Assembly (NCBI RefSeq): GCF_014699035.1
Contig: NZ_JACXAA010000002.1
Coordinates: forward strand, 682,001-746,000
Source: Spirosoma validum
GTDB taxonomy: Bacteria > Bacteroidota > Bacteroidia > Cytophagales > Spirosomataceae
Reading direction: 5' to 3'
Length of the DNA: 64,000 nucleotides
Position 1 is the stretch's first letter. Each line of letters starts with the position of its first letter. Positions 53,662 through 62,862 of this stretch are shown here, piece after piece. Below the pieces are notes generated by a model. That model was given only the letters and a program-made list of their open reading frames with translations, was not told where the DNA came from and did no database searches. Both the position numbers and the translations under genes were made by a program.

Positions 53662-55107
53662 AAATTGATTTGTTTTGTTAATGAATGATCACACAACTTT
53701 TTTTACAATTAACAGTTAACACGATGTTAACACCTTTAAAGACCACTCTATAATGGAATAGTCTTGCCCGAAAAGCCAGTTATCAGGTGATGCCATACTT
53801 ATTCTTTAGGAACAGGCTGGCAGAACACTTCGGCTAGTTAGAAACAGCAGAAATGCCTGATAAGAAGGCCAGATAGCCTTGATGATTGGGAAATAATACC
53901 TGAAGTGAAGAATGTGATTAGGAATTAATCACAGGCATTTAGTCGGAAAGGATGAGTACAACAATACTTTATCTGTATTCATGTGTGTTCTGCTTTATTT
54001 GATCGGACAGAGCACCACTTCCTGTTACCGCTTATAGCGTCAATGGTAAAGGAAGAGCCTTAGTAATTAAGTTAAGAAGTAACAAACTTACTATTTTTTA
54101 CATATATACAACAGTGTTCGTTGTTTTTCGTACAAGCAACTTCTTTAAAAAACATAGCCAAGAATAATCAGTCAGTTTTCTGATATTGATTAAAACTATA
54201 ATTCTGAACCAAGATTAAAATTGCTTAAGTATTTTTACTATATTGCTGATAGTCTTTTTCTGACTATATATTTAGATTGTATAAGCAAGTCAACCATGAC
54301 GTTGTCAAGTAAAATATAAATTTCTTGTCTAATTAATAGTAATGCAGTTAAGACAACCCTAATTTTAATGAAATCAGGCAATTTATATAAAAGCGTGACT
54401 GAGTAAAAATACTAATTTGTTATTAAAAGTTCTCAGAATGTGTTAAGTACATCTGATCTAGGAAAAGTGATAGTATAAGAAATTTTATTTATTATTTATT
54501 TTTTTAAGTACTGGCTGTCAGCACATTGCGGAGCTTCAATGCGTGCGAATTTTAAGTTTTGCGAAAGTATAGTATATTAAATTAGATATCGTTTTAAAGA
54601 TTTGGTAATGAGGTAGATAAATATGAAACGAAATACGATTGCAACTATCGTTTATGTCTGTTTAAAAAAATATTGATTGATCTGTTCCAGAAATAAACAA
54701 AGACATATGTTTTGAACTAGCTGGATTCGTAAACAAATAAAATGAAATAGGTGTGTTTTTATAGGCTCCAGCAATAAACGAATCTGATTTCGAATTGATC
54801 GTAAGATACAAATCTGCGAACTGATAGAAATGATGAGATTACCTGACAGGCGAAGTAACTGCCACATCAGTTAATACTCTATTCAAATAGAGTTATCCTA
54901 AATGACATACGCTCCTGGTTTTTTAAGCGCCGAACAGTGAGAAACATTTGTTTTGGCATATATTATTTTAATAATGGCCAGCATCCTTTTAAGATATACC
55001 TTAATAGGGCACTCTCATAAAATTTAACATAGGCGTAATATTAAAGAATTCAGTATATTTGGTGGCATTTTCGTAAATAGTGCACTTCTTAACTTAAACG
55101 ATGTTCT
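53662..55107. other. 1.45 kb AT-rich divergent spacer between two SusCD pairs
   Basis: The spacer is markedly more AT-rich than the rest of the window and has no convincing gene; small frames are low-complexity. It includes the repeated GTTAAC words near 53715-53731 upstream of the left SusC, and a promoter box at 55054-55061 for the right one. Length and AT content suggest regulatory DNA or a decayed gene, but I saw no recognisable remnant. Confidence 0.5.
55054..55061 (+). promoter_or_regulatory. Bacteroidota -7 box TATATTTG upstream of SusC
   Basis: TATATTTG matches the Bacteroidota TAnnTTTG -7 consensus exactly, 47 bases before the SusC start. A matching TTG at -33 is not evident. Confidence 0.5.
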
Positions 55108-58100
55108 ATGTGTAAATTTCTATTAACGCAGTTCATACTGTGTTTATTCGCTATTCCGTTGATGGCTCAGGACCAGGTCATTACGGGAAAGGTCACTTCA
55201 TCAGAAGATAGTTCTCCTCTGCCTGGTGTTAACATCACTATAAAAGGCACATCGCGCGGAACCAGCTCAGATGCGACCGGCTCGTTTCAGCTTAACGCTC
55301 CAGCCAATTCAAGGCTGGTTCTTAGTTTCATCGGTTTTACAACGCAGGAAGTTGCCATTGGTAATCGCACGAACATCAACGTAGTGCTAAATCCCGACGC
55401 TTCTCAATTGCAGGAGGTTGTTGTAACGGCATTGGGTATTTCGCGCGATAAAAAGGCGCTTAACTACTCTGTTCAGGATGTTAAAGCAGACAAACTGAAC
55501 TTTGCCCGTGATCAGAACGTAGGAAATGCCTTAGCCGGTAAGGTCGCTGGCGTACAGATTTTGGGACAGTCAGCAGCCAAATTCGGTAATCCAAGCATCC
55601 GTATTCGTGGGGTTAACTCCCTGACGGGCGGTGATCCATTATACGTAGTGGATGGTACACCAACAGATATCAGTCAGGTAAACATGGATGACGTTGATAA
55701 CCTGACGGTTTTGAAAGGCCCTTCGGCTACTGCTCTGTATGGTAACCGGGCTTCGGCTGGGGTTATTGTCATTACGACAAAACGGGCTAAGTCTGGTGAA
55801 ACACGGTTAGATGTTAACCATAGCACTACGATGGACATGGTAGCGCTGTTGCCCAAGTATCAGAATGAGTACGGTGGTGGTTATTCGCAGGAGTGGGAAA
55901 CGTTTCAGTACGATCCGAAAATTCACCCAGCTAACTGGGCTTCGTTTAATGGTCAGAAAATTCTGGATTATTCCGCTGACGAAAGCTGGGGCCCTCGTAT
56001 GGACGGATCGCCCCACCGCTCGGCATTTTCCTGGCAGCCCGGATCGGAGTTTGGTCAGTTGACTCCGTTTTCGCCACAACCCAACAACGTGCGCGACTTC
56101 TTCGAGAAACCAATCAGCAATAACACAAACATTGCCTTTTCGCGGGGAACGGACAACTTTCAGAGCCGCATTTCCTATACGCACATCATCAATAACGGGA
56201 TTGTTCCGAATTCATCACAAAGCAGAGATTATATCAGTGCTAAAAACTCTATCACGTTCTCTAAGAACCTGACGGCGAATCTGAACATTAACTATACGTC
56301 GACCAATACGAAAAACCAGCCTGCTGACCGGTATGGCTCGTCAGGGGGTACGGGTGTAAGTAACAACCTGTTTGGCGTAAGCAATTCAACCCTGAACGGC
56401 TATAACCAGACTATTGGGATGTTCAATCAATGGTTTCAGCGTCAGTTAAACATGGACGATCTACGGAACTACAAAAATCCGGATGGTACGTTCCGAAGCT
56501 GGAATATCGGTGGACCAACTGACCCAAAGCCGAAATACTGGGACAGTCCATTTACGCAGGCTTATGAGAACACCAACACAAACCGGGGTGATCGGTTGTT
56601 CGGTGATATTGGTCTGACGTATCAGTTTACGCCCGCTCTGAAAGCATCTGCTACGATACGTCGTGACCAAAGCGCTTACTATCAACAGGGTAAAGTCGCT
56701 ATTGGTACGTTGAATGAAGGTGGTTTAGGTGCCTTCTCTACGCTGAGTGCTAACACGCGTGAAAATAACTACGAAGTTTTGGTGAACTATAATCAAAATT
56801 TCAAAGACCTGTCAGTTGTAGCTAACGGTGGTGGTAACATTCGGTATAACCGTATTGATGGGCTATTCCAGGCTACGCAGGGTGGCTTATCTGCTCCAGG
56901 CTTCTACAACATTGCGGCTTCGATTAACCGCCCAGTAGCCAATAACTTTTTGTTTGAACGCCAAGTCAATAGCGTATTTGCAAACGTAAGTTTAGGTTTC
57001 CGGGATTTTATATTCCTGGAGGGGTCTATCCGGAACGACTGGTCATCAACGCTGCCTAAAGCGAACAACTCCTATTTTTATCCATCGCTTTCAGCCGGGT
57101 TAATCTTTACTGAACTCCTGCCAAAGAGCAATATTCTGTCGTACGGTAAAATTCGGGCTGGCTATGCGCAGGTAGGAACAGATGTAGGGCCTTATCAAAC
57201 ATCACTGGCGTATACAGCAGGTCAACCGTATGGTAATAGCGCGACGGCCTTCTTGCCCGGTACGTTACCCAATAGTGACCTTAAGCCAGGTTTGTCTGAG
57301 TCGGTTGAAGGTGGGATTGATTTGAAATTCCTGAATAATCGGATTGGCTTGGAGTTTACTGCTTACCAGAACAACAACAAAAATCAGATTATCCCTTTAC
57401 CGGTTGCGCCAACCAGCGGATACACAAATGCTGTCGTGAATGCTGGCTTGATTCGCACGTCGGGTCTGGAACTGCACATCTACGCTAATCCGATTCGCTC
57501 ATCGTCGGGCTTTAACTGGGAATTCGATATTAACGCCGACCGAAACCGTACGCAGGTGGTTGAACTGGCCAGCGGTCTGACGAATTATCAGGTTGACGGG
57601 CCTCAATGGCGTACACTTACGTTAAATGCCCGCACAGGTACCGATGGTACGCCACGTGACTGGGGTACGCTGGTAGGTCAGGGTATTCAGAAAGATGCGA
57701 ATGGTCGGAATATGGTTTACGGTAGCGGTCCAAATGCAGGTTTGTATATCAAACAGGATAACGTTGAACTAGGCTCGGTTTTACCAAAATTCAAAGGGGG
57801 CTGGTTGAATACGTTCACCTATAAAAACCTGTCGTTACGGGTGAACACTGATTTCGTTGTTGGCGGTAAATTCTTCTCGACTACCAAAATGTTCAACGCG
57901 GGTTCTGGTCTGTCCGCTGAAACGGCTGGCTTGAATGAATTAGGCAAGCCTCTGCGTGACGACCCTGCTACGGGTGGTGGTGTCTTGCTGGATGGTGTCA
58001 CGGAAGATGGTAAGCAAAACACAACTCGCGTAGATGCTCAGACCCTATATGAAGGCTGGTTGTTTGCGCTTAACGAACGGTGGATCTATGACAAAACGTA

Positions 58101-58323
58101 CATTAAACTGCGGGAGGTGTCATTCGGTTATAATTTGCCCAATCGCCTGATCAGTAAATGGGCTAAGTCGGTAAATATTTCGTTGATCGCTCGTAACCCT
58201 GTGTTGATTTACAGTGCAGTGGGCGGTGGCATTGATATTTCAGAGTCGGAGACGATCTGGTACGAAGGTGGTCAGTTGCCACCGGTTCGCTCGTTTGGTG
58301 TTAACGTCCGGTTTGGCTTCTAA
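55108..58323 (+). CDS. SusC/RagA family TonB-linked outer-membrane protein
   Basis: The second SusC is 1071 residues. The signal peptide ends in AIPLMAQ, followed by VITGKVTSSEDSSPLPGVNI, the link QEVVVTALGISRDKKALNYS, the plug DPLYVVDGTPTDISQV and a barrel ending NVRFGF. It is clearly related to the left SusC in its N-terminal domains but diverges in the barrel loops, so a different ligand is likely. The start at 55108 is chosen because an ATG seven bases earlier is out of frame. The susD gene follows after 82 bases that contain a perfect hairpin. No hydrolase or regulator is adjacent. Confidence 0.96.
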   Translation: MCKFLLTQFILCLFAIPLMAQDQVITGKVTSSEDSSPLPGVNITIKGTSRGTSSDATGSFQLNAPANSRLVLSFIGFTTQEVAIGNRTNINVVLNPDASQLQEVVVTALGISRDKKALNYSVQDVKADKLNFARDQNVGNALAGKVAGVQILGQSAAKFGNPSIRIRGVNSLTGGDPLYVVDGTPTDISQVNMDDVDNLTVLKGPSATALYGNRASAGVIVITTKRAKSGETRLDVNHSTTMDMVALLPKYQNEYGGGYSQEWETFQYDPKIHPANWASFNGQKILDYSADESWGPRMDGSPHRSAFSWQPGSEFGQLTPFSPQPNNVRDFFEKPISNNTNIAFSRGTDNFQSRISYTHIINNGIVPNSSQSRDYISAKNSITFSKNLTANLNINYTSTNTKNQPADRYGSSGGTGVSNNLFGVSNSTLNGYNQTIGMFNQWFQRQLNMDDLRNYKNPDGTFRSWNIGGPTDPKPKYWDSPFTQAYENTNTNRGDRLFGDIGLTYQFTPALKASATIRRDQSAYYQQGKVAIGTLNEGGLGAFSTLSANTRENNYEVLVNYNQNFKDLSVVANGGGNIRYNRIDGLFQATQGGLSAPGFYNIAASINRPVANNFLFERQVNSVFANVSLGFRDFIFLEGSIRNDWSSTLPKANNSYFYPSLSAGLIFTELLPKSNILSYGKIRAGYAQVGTDVGPYQTSLAYTAGQPYGNSATAFLPGTLPNSDLKPGLSESVEGGIDLKFLNNRIGLEFTAYQNNNKNQIIPLPVAPTSGYTNAVVNAGLIRTSGLELHIYANPIRSSSGFNWEFDINADRNRTQVVELASGLTNYQVDGPQWRTLTLNARTGTDGTPRDWGTLVGQGIQKDANGRNMVYGSGPNAGLYIKQDNVELGSVLPKFKGGWLNTFTYKNLSLRVNTDFVVGGKFFSTTKMFNAGSGLSAETAGLNELGKPLRDDPATGGGVLLDGVTEDGKQNTTRVDAQTLYEGWLFALNERWIYDKTYIKLREVSFGYNLPNRLISKWAKSVNISLIARNPVLIYSAVGGGIDISESETIWYEGGQLPPVRSFGVNVRFGF

Positions 58324-58330
58324 ATCAGAG

Positions 58331-58378
58331 ACACTAAAAAGAAGCCATTAGCAAGAATTAACGACTTCTTTTTAGTGT
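58331..58378 (+). terminator. SusC-SusD intercistronic hairpin
   Basis: Fourteen-base perfect arms (58331-58344 and 58365-58378) around a 20-base loop lie between susC and susD. A partial terminator or mRNA stabiliser that sets different levels of SusC and SusD is a reasonable reading. Confidence 0.6.
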
Positions 58379-58405
58379 TTAACTTTTAAACGACAGTATA
58401 AAATA

Positions 58406-59854
58406 ATGAAAGGATATACATACTCGCTAGTAGCAGGGCTGTTAATGACCACTGCAGCCTGTAATGATTTTGGGGATTTGAACGTAAACCCCAATAGCGC
58501 TCTGAATCCTAATACGGCTAGTTTATTGACGGGTGCTGAGCGCGCTGTTGGTACGATCAACTCGCAAGTAGGTCCTGGTGGTTTTAATATAGCTCCAGCT
58601 TTATATGTACAGCAATTCTCCGACGTGACCTACATCGAAGATTCGCGGTATAAGACCATTAACTTCAGCTATAATGGATTATATTCGGGGCCATTGGTAA
58701 ACCTTCAGCAGGTAATTGATCAAAACACGAACACAGGAACAAAAGGACTTGCCGCCAACTATGGCTCGAATGCCAACCAGATCGCTATTGCCCGTATTCT
58801 GAAGGCTTATATTTTTCAGTTTATAACGGATCGCTGGGGGGATGTGCCGTATAGTCAGGCATTAAAAGCAGATCAGAATTTTTCACCCGCTTTTGATAAA
58901 CAGCAGGCGATCTACACCGATTTGTTTAAGGAATGGAAAGAAGCAGCAGCTCAATTCGACGCGGGTTCAACGGTAGCAGGGGATATTATCCTGTCAAGCA
59001 GTGCCGCTCGCTGGAAGAAGTTTGCCGCTTCGCTACGTTTAATTGCCGCCTTGCGATTATCTAAAGTTGATCCAACTACGGGTAAAACTGAGTTTAATGC
59101 TGCCTTGACTGATGGTGTTTTAACGTCTAATGCTGATAACGTACAGTACAAATTTTTGGCTGACGCTAACAACGAGAATCCGCTGTATACAAACTACGTT
59201 CGGTCGAATCGTAAAGATTTTGCCTTGAGCAATACGTTTGTCGACTATCTCAAGAAGTTAAGCGATCCGCGCTTGCCGGTTTATGCAGCACCTAATCTGA
59301 AAGGTGACATTGTAGGAGCGCCTTATGCTGTATTCCCAGCACCAGGTAAAGCACAGGATTACTCATTGGCAGCTTCGGCAATCAGCGCGCAGACTGCACC
59401 GGTGAATATCATTACCTACGCGCAAGTTTTATTCGCACAGGCTGAAGCGGCTAAACTTGGTTGGACAACCGGTAACGCTAAAACCCTGTATGAATCGGCG
59501 GTTAAAGCGTCGATGCAACAGTGGTTAGGTACTGCTTATACCGACGCTGCTTTCAATACATACATTGCCCAAGCTGATGTAGCTTACACGGATGCCAAAG
59601 CACTTGAGGTAATCGGTAATCAGCGGTGGATTGCTTTGTTCTTCCAGGGAACGGAAGCCTGGAATAACTGGCGCCGGACTGGCTTCCCTGTGCTGAAACC
59701 AGCTGCCAGTCCATTGAATGGCGGAACAGATATTCCCCGTCGTCTGGCGTATCCGGTTACGGAAACAACCCTGAATGCGGCTAACTACGCCACTGTAACA
59801 ACCAGCCAGGGGAAAGACGATCAGTACACGCGTGTTTGGTGGGATAAGCAGTAA
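58406..59854 (+). CDS. SusD/RagB-like lipoprotein (SusD-like_2 type)
   Basis: The partner of the right-hand SusC is 482 residues. The lipoprotein signal peptide ends LLMTTAAC, and the mature N-terminus has LNVNPNSALNPN. Family motifs are FITDRWGDVPYSQAL and the C-terminal FQGTEAWNNWRRTGFPVLKP. It shares the SusD-like_2 plan with the SusD at 49152 but is distinct in sequence. The start follows the SusC stop by 82 bases. Two terminator hairpins follow the stop codon. Surface exposure is inferred from the family. Confidence 0.93.
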   Translation: MKGYTYSLVAGLLMTTAACNDFGDLNVNPNSALNPNTASLLTGAERAVGTINSQVGPGGFNIAPALYVQQFSDVTYIEDSRYKTINFSYNGLYSGPLVNLQQVIDQNTNTGTKGLAANYGSNANQIAIARILKAYIFQFITDRWGDVPYSQALKADQNFSPAFDKQQAIYTDLFKEWKEAAAQFDAGSTVAGDIILSSSAARWKKFAASLRLIAALRLSKVDPTTGKTEFNAALTDGVLTSNADNVQYKFLADANNENPLYTNYVRSNRKDFALSNTFVDYLKKLSDPRLPVYAAPNLKGDIVGAPYAVFPAPGKAQDYSLAASAISAQTAPVNIITYAQVLFAQAEAAKLGWTTGNAKTLYESAVKASMQQWLGTAYTDAAFNTYIAQADVAYTDAKALEVIGNQRWIALFFQGTEAWNNWRRTGFPVLKPAASPLNGGTDIPRRLAYPVTETTLNAANYATVTTSQGKDDQYTRVWWDKQ

Positions 59855-60323
59855 GCCCTATCAGAACCATACAGTACAAAAAGCCCAGCTTGAGAGAGTT
59901 GGGCTTTTTACGTATTAAAAAAAGCGGATCGACAAGATCGGTCCGCTTTCTGCATTACGCTTTATCCAACTATTAAGGTGTAAAATCTCAAAAGAATTAG
60001 TTGTGCGGGTCTATATTTTTTGCATCAGAAACAAAAGTAGACATATGCACATGTGACAGGATAGTCGATAGTAATACAACACCTATCATTTCGAATTGAA
60101 ATCTAAGGGTTTATCCCGAGGGAAGCGTAAAAAGTATATTTATCGGTATATATATTGATTTTTCGGTAGATAAAGTAGCTCAGACTAAGGCTTGCTGGTT
60201 GATGGAAGAGACGAGTGCAAGATTGAGTATGTAAATAGAAATAGGATTAGTAACCATATACATAACACCCCAAACTTTTTGCCGCAAGGACAGTTATTCT
60301 ACATAATTAACGTACTCAAAATC
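59855..60323. other. 469-bp intergenic region after SusD
   Basis: This holds two consecutive terminators at the left and an AT-rich likely promoter at the right (TATATTTA-like at about 60136). The frame upstream of the acidic protein start at 60324 does not look coding. Confidence 0.4.
59878..59949 (+). terminator. tandem terminators of the SusCD operon
   Basis: The first stem has 13-base arms (59878-59890 and 59897-59909, one mismatch) with a T tract. The second has perfect 8-base arms (59921-59928 and 59942-59949). Confidence 0.8.
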
Positions 60324-60830
60324 ATGGAAGACGAAAACGATGTAGAACGCGATGACGCCCAGATCACTGGACGGACTGATGGGCCCTTTGGCTCAGATGA
60401 TACCGATGCTGATCGGCCGAACGAAGACAATAAAAATCGGTTCGAACAGGAAAATTCGGCTAATGGTCTTGATAGCACTCAGGTACGCGGTGGCCAAGAT
60501 GGTCGTAACAACCGGGGTATAGGAAGTACGGATATGGATAGCAAGAACGGAGTTCTGCGCATGGGCGATAACGCTAATAGCACGATGGAAGTAACCCAGG
60601 AAGGGCTTGATTCCGCTGTTGCTGGTGACTCAAAAACGAACACCGCTACGGTAGATGTAACGACCCACGGACCTGACGATTATGGTTCGGCTGATGAAGT
60701 AGAAACGCCCAAAGCGCAGGAAGCGGCTAAAGAAAAGAACGAAGATAAATTGACTGAAGAGACGACCCAGAAAGAGCATGATGATGTCGCTGAAACGGGT
60801 ACGGATCTAAACAATAAGCCTACGTATTGA
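60324..60830 (+). CDS. acidic, probably disordered protein 1
   Basis: The 168-residue product (MEDENDVERDDAQITG at 60324) is almost wholly Asp, Glu, Asn, Thr, Gly, Ala and Lys, with no hydrophobic core, no signal peptide and no cysteine. It contains repeated acidic DxD/ExD patches and is expected to be intrinsically disordered. The frame continues upstream for 44 codons of non-acidic sequence; I exclude these. A second acidic gene follows after 48 bases, so the two look co-transcribed. No named family is recognised. Possible roles, such as desiccation or stress protection or charge buffering, are not supported by sequence. Confidence 0.6.
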   Translation: MEDENDVERDDAQITGRTDGPFGSDDTDADRPNEDNKNRFEQENSANGLDSTQVRGGQDGRNNRGIGSTDMDSKNGVLRMGDNANSTMEVTQEGLDSAVAGDSKTNTATVDVTTHGPDDYGSADEVETPKAQEAAKEKNEDKLTEETTQKEHDDVAETGTDLNNKPTY

Positions 60831-60878
60831 CCAAAAGACTTTTTTTACTAATTCTCAACCACTTAACAAATCAACGTT

Positions 60879-61256
60879 ATGAGCGTAAGTAGCAAATCCC
60901 GCAAAGAAAGTACAGAGTCGTTTGCGGCTCAGGCCATGCACAATACGATGGGTATCCCCCCCGCACTGGCTCAACTAAATGATAAGAATCTGGATAACGA
61001 ATTGCCTTCACGGGTCGCTGATAGCAACGATACCGACGTACCAGGCGATGCTGCTAAAGCTGAGGTCGATGCAGAGGCAGGTGATGACATTACAAGTGAG
61101 GACATTGAGGAGTCGAAACGCGCTTCCTGGGGTCAGGCTCCAGTAACCGACGATGACTCTACTACGACTGATGCTAACTGGAATCAGCTTTCGGCTGATG
61201 AAAACGTTCCCGCTACTCGGGCAAACGAGCCAGAACGTACACTCGGAAATGCGTAG
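60879..61256 (+). CDS. acidic, probably disordered protein 2
   Basis: The 125-residue product starts MSVSSKSRKESTESFAAQAM: a short basic head, a helical stretch (AAQAMHNTMGIPPALAQL), then acidic low-complexity sequence (DVPGDAAKAEVDAEAGDD; DDDSTTTDANWNQ). Two tryptophans lie in the tail (ASWGQAP and ANWNQL). There is no signal peptide. It follows the first acidic gene and ends before a perfect hairpin terminator. No known family is recognised; it resembles a companion of acidic protein 1 in composition but not in alignment. Confidence 0.6.
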   Translation: MSVSSKSRKESTESFAAQAMHNTMGIPPALAQLNDKNLDNELPSRVADSNDTDVPGDAAKAEVDAEAGDDITSEDIEESKRASWGQAPVTDDDSTTTDANWNQLSADENVPATRANEPERTLGNA

Positions 61257-61275
61257 TAACTAAGTTGATTAATAC

Positions 61276-61326
61276 AAGAAACGGGTTCTATTAGTGGCTT
61301 CAGGCTATTGATAGAACCCGTTTCTT
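61276..61326. terminator. 16-bp perfect hairpin, convergent terminator
   Basis: Arms 61276-61291 and 61311-61326 are perfect reverse complements around a 19-base loop. It lies between the acidic pair and the convergent propeller gene. Confidence 0.8.
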
Positions 61327-61331
61327 ATGAT

Positions 61332-62804
61332 TCACTTTGCCAAACGATTTAATGTGTAACAAACGAAGTGATTCATAATTTTTTTCTGACCGTTATTGGC
61401 CTGTAGCTTACCCAGGGTCAATTCGTAAATTCGCTTGGGTTTTAGCTCGGCCAGTTTCAGCGACACTGTTTTACGGTCAGCTGATAACGTAACGTCAGAG
61501 ACGTTTACCGTCTGCACATCCTTCTGTGGAGAACCATACGCTTGATGATATTCATAATAGTAGCTTCGGAAACGATAATTAGCCAAGTCGCGGGCGGTAG
61601 ATTCGTCGAGCGGTTGGGTAAACGTTAGATCGAAACCGGTTGGTGTTAGTTTCATTGCCGTAATATCGAGTGGGTTGCCACCTTTGTACCGTATACGCTG
61701 AATTCCTCGATCACCCAGCCAGCCATGATCGGCCTGACCCAGATACAAACTTCCGTCGGGAGCGAAAGCCAGCCGATTGTTTCCGATACGTAACGCTACC
61801 CCATCTGAACCTGCCTTGTCGAAAAACGGAACACAGGCCCCCTGAATCTGACCATCTACCTCGTCGGGCAGAATACGTAGTAAGTGCGCAAAGTCCATCT
61901 CGCCGACAAATAACTGACCCGTGAACGGACCAAATTTTCCACCGGTATTATCAACAACAAGCTGGGTTGGTGAATGAGCCATGATCTCGTGTGGAAACGC
62001 TACACTTTCTACTGTGCGCATACTATCCAGAGTTGGTACAGGCAAAGTCAAGGGATCTATAGCCGGAAAACCTGGTCGCCAGACCAAGCTGGTCGGATGA
62101 CCATAAAACTTCCCTTCTTCAACATGATATAGTTTGCTGGTTCCCAGCCAGTCGCCCTGATTGTCCGTAACGAACAGTCGTCCTTTTGCATCAAAGCCGA
62201 TGCCATTAGGCGATCGAAAACCGCTGGCATAGGGTTTTAATTTGCCATCAACTGTGAGTTGCATAACCCATCCCCGGTAGGGTACACAGGCGTACATACG
62301 TCCCTGTCTTCCCAGTGCATCGTACTGCCCACGCACTTCATCGCGAATACCCGCCCCATTAGAAGCGGTGTTGAGACTGAAATAAAGATTCCCTTTTGTA
62401 TCGCGCACGGGGCCGAAAGCAAACTCATGATAATTTCCCGACATACCAAACTGATCCGTTACCGTTTCATACAGGTCAGCGACGCCATCGCCGTTGGTGT
62501 CGGTTACCCGAGTCAGTTCAGGACGCTGAACAATTAGTAACTCTTTGTTGCTGAGTGCTAATACGCCCAGTGGATCATGTAAACCTTCCGCAAAAAGTTT
62601 CCAGGTTTTAGTTTTGGGATTATACAGCATTACTTCCCCCCGGTGGAAACAGGCGGCCATGCGCCCATCGGGTAAGAACGACAAACCACCCGTTTCGGCG
62701 ACCAAACCAGGCGGAGTCGGAATCGTCTCGATTTCGTAATAATCCGAAATGGTATCGGCTGGAAAAACGGAAAGGAGCGTAGAAAGAAGAATGGACGCTA
62801 ACAT
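61332..62804 (-). CDS. exported beta-propeller protein (sugar-dehydrogenase-like) with Ig-like tail
   Basis: The 490-residue protein begins with a signal-like segment (MLASILLSTLLSVFPAD). Residues 25-385 form a beta-propeller like those of PQQ/sorbosone dehydrogenases and membrane-bound dehydrogenase-type proteins: GGLSFLPDGRMAACFHRGEV, SGFRSPNGIGFDAKGRLFVT, LAFAPDGSLYLGQADHGWLG. From about 395 an Ig-like or beta-sandwich tail follows (TPTGFDLTFTQPLDESTA). No CXXCH haem site is present. The azurin-domain gene lies 58 bases upstream on the same strand, so a shared redox or sugar-related function is plausible. Cofactor binding is unproven. Confidence 0.78.
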   Translation of the reverse strand: MLASILLSTLLSVFPADTISDYYEIETIPTPPGLVAETGGLSFLPDGRMAACFHRGEVMLYNPKTKTWKLFAEGLHDPLGVLALSNKELLIVQRPELTRVTDTNGDGVADLYETVTDQFGMSGNYHEFAFGPVRDTKGNLYFSLNTASNGAGIRDEVRGQYDALGRQGRMYACVPYRGWVMQLTVDGKLKPYASGFRSPNGIGFDAKGRLFVTDNQGDWLGTSKLYHVEEGKFYGHPTSLVWRPGFPAIDPLTLPVPTLDSMRTVESVAFPHEIMAHSPTQLVVDNTGGKFGPFTGQLFVGEMDFAHLLRILPDEVDGQIQGACVPFFDKAGSDGVALRIGNNRLAFAPDGSLYLGQADHGWLGDRGIQRIRYKGGNPLDITAMKLTPTGFDLTFTQPLDESTARDLANYRFRSYYYEYHQAYGSPQKDVQTVNVSDVTLSADRKTVSLKLAELKPKRIYELTLGKLQANNGQKKIMNHFVCYTLNRLAK

Positions 62805-62862
62805 AATGACGATAGGAAAAGATGCTCGATCGTATGGCTACTACGTTCTAAATCCAAAAGAA

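Noticed and set aside
54622..54675. 17-residue plus-strand frame (MKRNTIATIVYVCLKKY) in the same spacer
   Set aside because: Too short and in AT-rich DNA; chance is the simplest explanation.
54652..54867. 71-residue minus-strand frame in the SusCD spacer
   Set aside because: It is low-complexity Ile/Leu/Phe sequence from AT-rich DNA with no coding signal.
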